Shown in pieces: positions 5,518 through 10,207 of a stretch of DNA of 10,207 nt; the first letter of the stretch is position 1; the number at the start of each line of letters is the position of its first letter. The notes under the pieces are model-generated. The model ran no database searches. It had not been told where the DNA came from and saw only the letters and a program-made list of their open reading frames with translations. The translations under genes and the position numbers were made by a program. The stretch comes from Lachnospiraceae bacterium (GTDB lineage Bacteria > Bacillota > Clostridia > Lachnospirales > Lachnospiraceae): assembly GCA_017477005.1 (NCBI GenBank), contig JAFUXY010000443.1, positions 1 to 10,207 of the forward strand, given 5' to 3'.

Positions 5518-7284
5518 ATGGAAGATTCTATTTATAAAAATGTCATACCCGGTTTTCGGTTCATGCTGATCGTGAATGGCTACGACGAGATTCCGCTGAA
5601 ATCCATTCGTCCGTTTTCAAGAGAACTGGAATATGACTATATTCAAGAGGGCGGCATCAACGACTATGTGCATATTCTTAGAAAGCCTGCGTCGAAGCCC
5701 TTCACGATTCAAGTGGAGCGCTACGCGATCCCGAAGACCGAGGATCCGATTTCGGAGGGTACCGTCTATCAAGTGCCGATGCAGCTCGTGGTGGGGGAAA
5801 ACCACGGAAGGAAGTTTGAACGCAAACGAACCTATATCCTCATGTGGCCGCGTATTTTGAATAAAGAAATCGGGGCTCTGGACGCAGAGCGGAGCGGGCT
5901 TTTGACGGAGACTGTGACGATTGCTTATTCCCACCTGGTGCTCATCCATGCGGATACGGAGGACAAGGGCTATCGGTTCGAAAAGGGAAAGATTGCGCCG
6001 GCCTATGGCTTGGGCGCCTATCTCGACGTACCAGCCAACAAGGAAAGCCGGGATGATTTTGAAAAGAAGGCCGAGGACGAAGAACCTTGGGGCTGGGACA
6101 GCGAGGGAGGCTGGCGCGGCGAGGGCAAGCGAAAAGCCGCCACCAACCGAACGGAAGCCCGCAAGGGCGTCATGAAGCGGAACGCCAAGACCTTCGAGTT
6201 TGGACAGGGGGATGCAGGCGACGACAAAAATGATTTTTCGGCAAGAGCCAAAACCTTCCGTTTTGGCAGCGGTGATCTTGCGGAGAAACGTCCATTTTCC
6301 GAAGCAGCGGAGAGGAATCTTTGGAGGTGGGGTGACGAAGAGAATCGCTTTGAAGGAAGCGGGAGGCGGAATGCCAGAATCAATCAGGACGAAGAACGCT
6401 TAGCGTCCAGAAAGGAGGCGGCGCTGAAAAGAGCCTGGAAATACGACAAGGATTCCAGTCCCCAAAATGGCGGCGGAAATACGAACGCCCGACATCTTCC
6501 GGACGAAGACGATGCGGCCACGATGAAAGAAACTGCCGAAGCCCTTGCATGGAAATATGATGAAAAGGACAAGAACAACCGGGTAGGACAAGGCGCGCGT
6601 CATGCGAAGCAAATCGAAGAAGAAGCCCGTCGGGAAACTATGGAAGAGGAGGCCGGCAAAAACAGATGGGATTATGATACAAATCCTTTCAATCCGGAAG
6701 GCAAAGGAAAGCAAAACGCAAGACATATTTCTGATCAACCAAATGGTTCGGGTATGATTGCCAAGGCGAAGACCTTTACTTTTGGAGAAGGCGCTACGGA
6801 AAATGCAAAAGAAGCCTTTGCCGCCAGGGCAAAAGAATACACCTTCGGGGCAGGAAAAGAAGGTTCTGCCAAAGAGACAATGACCGCAAAAGCCCAAAAA
6901 TATGAATTTGGCACCAAGGTGCCGAAGGAGAGGGCTGCGATGATCGCGAAGGCGAAAACCTTCGTTTATGGAAAAGGAGCCACGGAAGACGCAAAGGCAA
7001 TCTTTACAGCAAAGGCAAGAACCTTCAAATACGGCAACGGCAAGAGCAATGGCGATAAAAAGGAATTTGAGAGTAAAGCCAGAAAGGGCATCGGCAAAGA
7101 CGAAAAGAACGACAGGGCGAAAAAAATCGACAATAAGAGCAAAAAACAGTTTGAATCCAAGGCAAAGCTATATAAATACGGATCGGGCGGCGACAAAAAG
7201 GATCAGCCGACCTTTGAAAGCAGGGCAAGACTGTGGCCAAAGCAGTCTAGCGCAAGAACTGTCGAGGATTTCTTAAAGAGTTAG
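5518..7284 (+). CDS. Second tube-like protein with long repeat tail
   Basis: This 588-residue protein has two parts. Residues 1-~150 resemble a tail tube (gp19-type) domain: PGFRFMLIVNGYDEIPLKSI, LEYDYIQEGGINDYVHILRK, PFTIQVERYA and a closing strand TVTIAYSHLVLI. Many eCIS clusters carry such a second tube gene whose product sits at the tube-baseplate junction. Residues ~180-588 are a Lys/Glu/Gly/Ala-rich tail built of degenerate repeats. One class has a 21-residue period, with a core A-[KR]-x-[FY]-x-[FY]-G; first aromatic residues are at 226, 247, 420, 441, 462, 482, 503, 552 and 573 (the last is Trp and lacks the Gly). The other class has a ~38-residue period, with W-x-[YW] pairs at 269, 307, 345, 384 and an N-A-R motif about 16 residues later. 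No signal peptide, membrane segment or enzyme motif is visible. The RBS is weak, so translation may be coupled to the frame above. The tube call is fairly safe; the tail's function is unknown. Confidence 0.85.
   Translation: MEDSIYKNVIPGFRFMLIVNGYDEIPLKSIRPFSRELEYDYIQEGGINDYVHILRKPASKPFTIQVERYAIPKTEDPISEGTVYQVPMQLVVGENHGRKFERKRTYILMWPRILNKEIGALDAERSGLLTETVTIAYSHLVLIHADTEDKGYRFEKGKIAPAYGLGAYLDVPANKESRDDFEKKAEDEEPWGWDSEGGWRGEGKRKAATNRTEARKGVMKRNAKTFEFGQGDAGDDKNDFSARAKTFRFGSGDLAEKRPFSEAAERNLWRWGDEENRFEGSGRRNARINQDEERLASRKEAALKRAWKYDKDSSPQNGGGNTNARHLPDEDDAATMKETAEALAWKYDEKDKNNRVGQGARHAKQIEEEARRETMEEEAGKNRWDYDTNPFNPEGKGKQNARHISDQPNGSGMIAKAKTFTFGEGATENAKEAFAARAKEYTFGAGKEGSAKETMTAKAQKYEFGTKVPKERAAMIAKAKTFVYGKGATEDAKAIFTAKARTFKYGNGKSNGDKKEFESKARKGIGKDEKNDRAKKIDNKSKKQFESKAKLYKYGSGGDKKDQPTFESRARLWPKQSSARTVEDFLKS
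6181..7242 (+). repeat. Protein-coding degenerate repeat array
   Basis: This stretch codes for residues ~222-575 of the second tube-like protein. The cleanest part, 6766-7224, is a row of seven units of 21, 21, 20, 21, 21, 28 and 21 residues. Six of them start A-[KRQ]-x-[FY]-x-[FY]-G and one is degenerate (residues 521-548). Units at 417-437 and 479-499 share 13 of 21 residues, including the GATE(N/D)AK segment, which suggests duplication of a pair or triplet of units. Two related units occur at 223-264. Between them, 265-410 holds four units with a ~38-residue period. At the DNA level the copies are diverged, so this is an old or selected repeat, not a fresh tandem array. Confidence 0.85.
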
Positions 7285-7293
7285 GGATAGGCT

Positions 7294-9648
7294 ATGCTTT
7301 CCATAAAGGCACCGCTTGAAACGGTATTAAAACCCGATTTTCTGCATACAAACGAGAGCTTCTGCGAACGGATCGCCGGCAATTACCGGCAGATGGGACA
7401 ATTCGTGAGCCGGGAGGATCTGATCCATGTGATCACCCAGCCGCCCGAGGTATTTTTGCTTGGAGGCGATTCGCCCCAGGTCATAGGCCAGAGCAATATA
7501 CGAAACACCCAGATCCAAAAGGTGGAGGTGTTGAACCAGCTCATCAACCGGATCCTGATCGCAGCGGATGGCCATCTGACCTATCAGGATGAGGTGTACA
7601 TTACGAACGCATTGCACAAGTTCGGCGTGCGCAACCACCAGACCTTTATGCGCCAAGTGTATGCGCTGACGCAGGATACCAAAAACACGAACCGCCTTTT
7701 GGCGTCGTATCAGACGAATATGAACCGCCTGTCGAAGCTGGTGAATCAATTTGCCATAGAGCATCACGGTGAACAAAAAACCGAGATCGCGAAAGTAGAA
7801 AACGAGATTTTGCACCTGCATGAAGAGGTCAACCGCCGCTGGCAGGCCGGGGATCTCTATCAGATGCAGCAGAGCTTTCGGCAGTCTTCGGAAGGGAGGA
7901 CGACCATTTCCCGGGAGACCTTTCAGATGGCAGAGCAGATACGCCTGTCGCAGCAGCTTCGGCTGCAGGAGCTGCGCGAGGAGGCACGGGGCGAATTTGT
8001 TCCTTTGATCTACCACCATGAAAACCTCTTTGAGAGCGTACAGGAAGAAGACCTGCCCGTGTCCAAGGAGCGTATGGAGCAAAAAATCGTCTCGGCGGTG
8101 CTGTTGTCCCTGGTGGACAACCTCTACCAAAGCGTCTACGAGCAGGTGGATCATGCATTAGAAAACTGGTATCACACCGAGTACACCTTTTTTGAAGCGG
8201 GCAAAAACGTCTTTTCCAGAATGGAGGAAAATACCAGCCTCAGACAGCTATTCTATGAGCAGAGCGCGCTGTCGCTGATGCGGCAGAATGCGAACCGCAC
8301 GGAGCTTGCCATGATAGAAGAACTCATGCAGCTCACAGAAGAAAACACGTATTCTTTGCAGGAAACAAACGAGGGAGATCTTTTTTCTTCGGCAGAGATT
8401 TCCTACCTGTCCCAAACGGAGGAGACAACAGAGACGACCGAAAATCTTCTCGAAAAGAATACCTACGAACAGCAGGTTTATCAGCAGAACATACAGAATG
8501 AGAGAAGACAAAAAGAGTATCTTTCCAATCTGCAAAAGATCGTGGAAGGCTTTCGGGAGCCGACCGGAGAGGATGCGAGGGAGCGGACAAAACGGGAGAC
8601 GCTTTTTGCTTTGGAGCATCCCGAAGCGTTTCAAAGGCAGTACGCCAAGGAGGTCAAAGAAGAGAGGGAGCGGCGCGATGCGGCTATGGAAGAGACCTTG
8701 CAGACCATGTCGGAGCCGCAGAGACAGTTGGCCACGCTAATGCGGGAATTCATCGCTTCACCAGTGCCCTACCTCGAGGGCCATATGGTAAGGGAAGAGG
8801 ATCTGTTGCTTTTGCATTATGATTCTCTCTCCGAACAGGAAAAAACCTTTGTTTTGGAAAACGAAAGTGAAAGCCGAAGGGACTATGAGACCGTCCTGCG
8901 CCAAGTGCAGGAGCGTACAGGGATCCGGGACGGGGAAGTCGGCGCACAGGAAACCGTCGCATCCAAAGAAGAGCCCGTTCCGCAGCAAAAGGAAGAGACC
9001 CTTGTTTTCCGGCAGGAAGATAGGATCCGAGAGGAAATAGCGGGACAGGAAGAAACAGAGACCCAGACCCTTGTGGAGCGGCAAAGACGCTACAACCGTA
9101 TTCTGCGGGAGGTGGTATCGCGGCTTTCCGAAGGCGCGATACAGCAAGAGACTGTGGAAGACCATCCCGAAGCGCCAGTGAAGGAGACCTTGCTTCTTTC
9201 CCACCGACAAGAAGTAGAGCAGAGGCTATCGGAAAGCGAAAGGGAGCTTGTGCGAACGAGCGACGTGCGCCGGGTGATCGAAGAAATCCGCCAGGAGCCA
9301 GCGGTGCGCCGCGTCGAAAGCGAGACCAAGGCGCCGGAAAGCCTACATCTGGTGCATCATAGCGCGCAAAATACGGTAGATGAGGAAACCATCGAAGAAC
9401 TGAAGGAGACGCTGCGGCGGCAGGAGAAGACGACTTCGCTTTCCACCGAAGCGAGGGAGCGGATCGAAAACATCGAAAGGCGCATCGTCCGTGAGGAGAA
9501 CCGAAAGGTCATCACCACCCAAAGCGAGGAGGAAATTGCTCAGATGGTGGGAAGGAGCTTGCGGGGGCAGATCGACGAGATCACCGGCAAGGTTTATGGG
9601 CGTATCGAACGACAGCTCAATAGCGAGCGCCGGCGCAGGGGATTATAA
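7294..9648 (+). CDS. Large charged helical protein, candidate tape measure
   Basis: This 784-residue protein is strongly rich in Glu, Arg and Gln, with no signal peptide and no membrane segment. Residues 1-~250 are mixed helical (SREDLIHVITQPPEVFLLGG, then NQLINRILIAADGHLTYQDE and RLQELREEARGEF). Residues ~255-345 look like a more globular helical core with Trp, Tyr and Phe. From ~385 to the end are long heptad-like charged helices with acidic/Gln linkers. The C-terminus ends VYGRIERQLNSERRRRGL, a basic tail. It follows the tube, chaperone and second tube genes, the usual place for a ruler (tape measure) protein in phage tails, and its composition fits one. Against that, eCIS rulers such as Afp14 are larger and lie near the fibre genes, so it could instead be a baseplate or lumen protein. 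The RBS is only AGGGA/ATAGG before the ATG. Coding is certain; the role is inferred. Confidence 0.85.
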   Translation: MLSIKAPLETVLKPDFLHTNESFCERIAGNYRQMGQFVSREDLIHVITQPPEVFLLGGDSPQVIGQSNIRNTQIQKVEVLNQLINRILIAADGHLTYQDEVYITNALHKFGVRNHQTFMRQVYALTQDTKNTNRLLASYQTNMNRLSKLVNQFAIEHHGEQKTEIAKVENEILHLHEEVNRRWQAGDLYQMQQSFRQSSEGRTTISRETFQMAEQIRLSQQLRLQELREEARGEFVPLIYHHENLFESVQEEDLPVSKERMEQKIVSAVLLSLVDNLYQSVYEQVDHALENWYHTEYTFFEAGKNVFSRMEENTSLRQLFYEQSALSLMRQNANRTELAMIEELMQLTEENTYSLQETNEGDLFSSAEISYLSQTEETTETTENLLEKNTYEQQVYQQNIQNERRQKEYLSNLQKIVEGFREPTGEDARERTKRETLFALEHPEAFQRQYAKEVKEERERRDAAMEETLQTMSEPQRQLATLMREFIASPVPYLEGHMVREEDLLLLHYDSLSEQEKTFVLENESESRRDYETVLRQVQERTGIRDGEVGAQETVASKEEPVPQQKEETLVFRQEDRIREEIAGQEETETQTLVERQRRYNRILREVVSRLSEGAIQQETVEDHPEAPVKETLLLSHRQEVEQRLSESERELVRTSDVRRVIEEIRQEPAVRRVESETKAPESLHLVHHSAQNTVDEETIEELKETLRRQEKTTSLSTEARERIENIERRIVREENRKVITTQSEEEIAQMVGRSLRGQIDEITGKVYGRIERQLNSERRRRGL

Positions 9649-9687
9649 GGAAACGCTTCCGCCGGATACGGTGAAAGGGAGAGCGAA

Positions 9688-10207
9688 ATGGATGTATTAG
9701 CGGATTCCGGAAAAAGCATAGGACAGGGACTCATCCCGGACGTTTCCGTCAATGGCATTGCCCAGACGGCGAAAACCATCGCCAATATTGGGTCTATCAT
9801 GGGAACCGTGTCCGGCACGCTGCCCAAGGCCATGCTTTTTGTGCCGAAGCTGACCTCGAACACCGATCTTGATCCCACGGCCGCTATCAGCGGACTGGCG
9901 GGAAAGGCGGCGGCCAAGCTCGGCGGCTCCATCGGCGCGGACATCAAAGGCTTGGCAAACCAGGATGTGGTCGCCCTGCGGACGCTGGTTGCCCAGAAAA
10001 AGAAAAGCGCGAAAGCATCGAAGTTCAACAAAGTTGTATCTGCGGCCGGACAGATTTTGGGCGATCCCAATGCGGCGGCCAAGGTAGAAGTGAAAGCGAC
10101 CTATGCTGCTTTGAAGGCGGGGCTTGCGGCGCAGAATTTTGTGTCCATGGAAATGCAATACAATCCCAGCACCATCCGCATGTACTCCACGGGCGGGCGG
10201 CTGATCA
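9688..10207 (+). CDS. Baseplate/tube-adaptor candidate, 3'-truncated
   Basis: ATG 9688 is preceded by AAAGGGAG at about 9674-9681, and the frame stays open to the window end, giving 173 residues. Residues 1-~145 are rich in Ala, Gly, Lys and Val with little sign of a catalytic motif (for example ISGLAGKAAAKLGGSIGADI). Residues 154-170 read MEMQYNPSTIRMYSTGG. The Q-[FY]-N-P-x-[ST]-[IL] motif is typical of tube-adaptor/LysM-type baseplate proteins of CIS (Afp7/Pvc7 class), where it opens the conserved domain. The gene therefore probably continues into that domain past the window end. The Ala-rich first 145 residues would be an unusual N-terminal extension. The call rests on one motif plus gene order, so it is moderate only. 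Confidence 0.6.
   Translation, partial: MDVLADSGKSIGQGLIPDVSVNGIAQTAKTIANIGSIMGTVSGTLPKAMLFVPKLTSNTDLDPTAAISGLAGKAAAKLGGSIGADIKGLANQDVVALRTLVAQKKKSAKASKFNKVVSAAGQILGDPNAAAKVEVKATYAALKAGLAAQNFVSMEMQYNPSTIRMYSTGGRLI

Noticed and set aside
7327..8154. 275-codon open frame on the minus strand opposite the 784-residue protein
   Set aside because: Antisense to a clear coding frame with no matching family pattern; the Leu/His-rich composition is what the complement of Glu/Gln/Arg codons gives.
1..10207. CRISPR array, tRNA, rRNA, insertion sequence or attachment site
   Set aside because: No spaced identical direct repeats, cloverleaf-like segments, transposase frames or integrase were seen; the window is almost fully coding for tail-like proteins.

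Overview
This window is the structural core of a contractile injection system (CIS): a phage-tail-like particle of the extracellular eCIS / Afp-PVC / tailocin type. Nine closely packed genes, plus a short ORF and a frameshift-dependent reading frame, all lie on the + strand and look like one operon that runs off both ends. Signs of a Gram-positive, probably clostridial (Bacillota) host are strong AAAGGAG/AGGAGG ribosome binding sites before most genes, a TTG start, and a GC content that looks near 50-55%. The taxon is an inference, since no rRNA or housekeeping gene is present. No integrase, lysis, capsid or terminase gene is visible, so nothing here points to a complete prophage, but the flanks are unseen.

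Layout: (1) 1-628, 3' part of an unrecognised gene. (2) 644-1243, Pvc16/DUF4255 tail terminator. (3) 1245-1328, a 27-codon ORF with a strong RBS, overlapping (4) 1289-2035, an unrecognised 248-residue protein with a possible beta-sandwich N-terminus. (5) 2076-2462, DUF4280 PAAR-like spike tip. (6) 2487-4259, sheath. (7) 4306-4809, inner tube. (8) 4810-4919, intergenic gap with a long imperfect hairpin. (9) 4920-5282, tail assembly chaperone-like protein, followed in the -1 frame by a DUF6760-like frame ending at 5494 and joined by a candidate programmed frameshift (AAATTTT at 5261-5267). (10) 5518-7284, second tube-like protein with a tail of about 400 residues made of aromatic/glycine repeats. 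(11) 7294-9648, 784-residue charged, helical protein that could be a tape measure. (12) 9688-end, start of a baseplate/tube-adaptor candidate carrying a QYNPSTI motif.

How they would work together: tube protein stacks inside the contractile sheath, the Pvc16 homologue caps the distal end, and the PAAR-like protein sharpens the spike. The chaperone pair would manage assembly around a ruler protein, and the second tube protein probably sits at the baseplate junction or lines part of the lumen. The AAA+ ATPase, VgrG-like spike, gp25, large baseplate proteins, fibre and cargo genes are not in the window and would be expected nearby.

The most notable observations are the recoding signal between the chaperone and the DUF6760-like frame, and the repeat tail of the second tube protein. 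That tail has 21-residue FxFG-type units interrupted by a block of 38-residue WxYD/NAR units. I know of no standard CIS component with such an extension.
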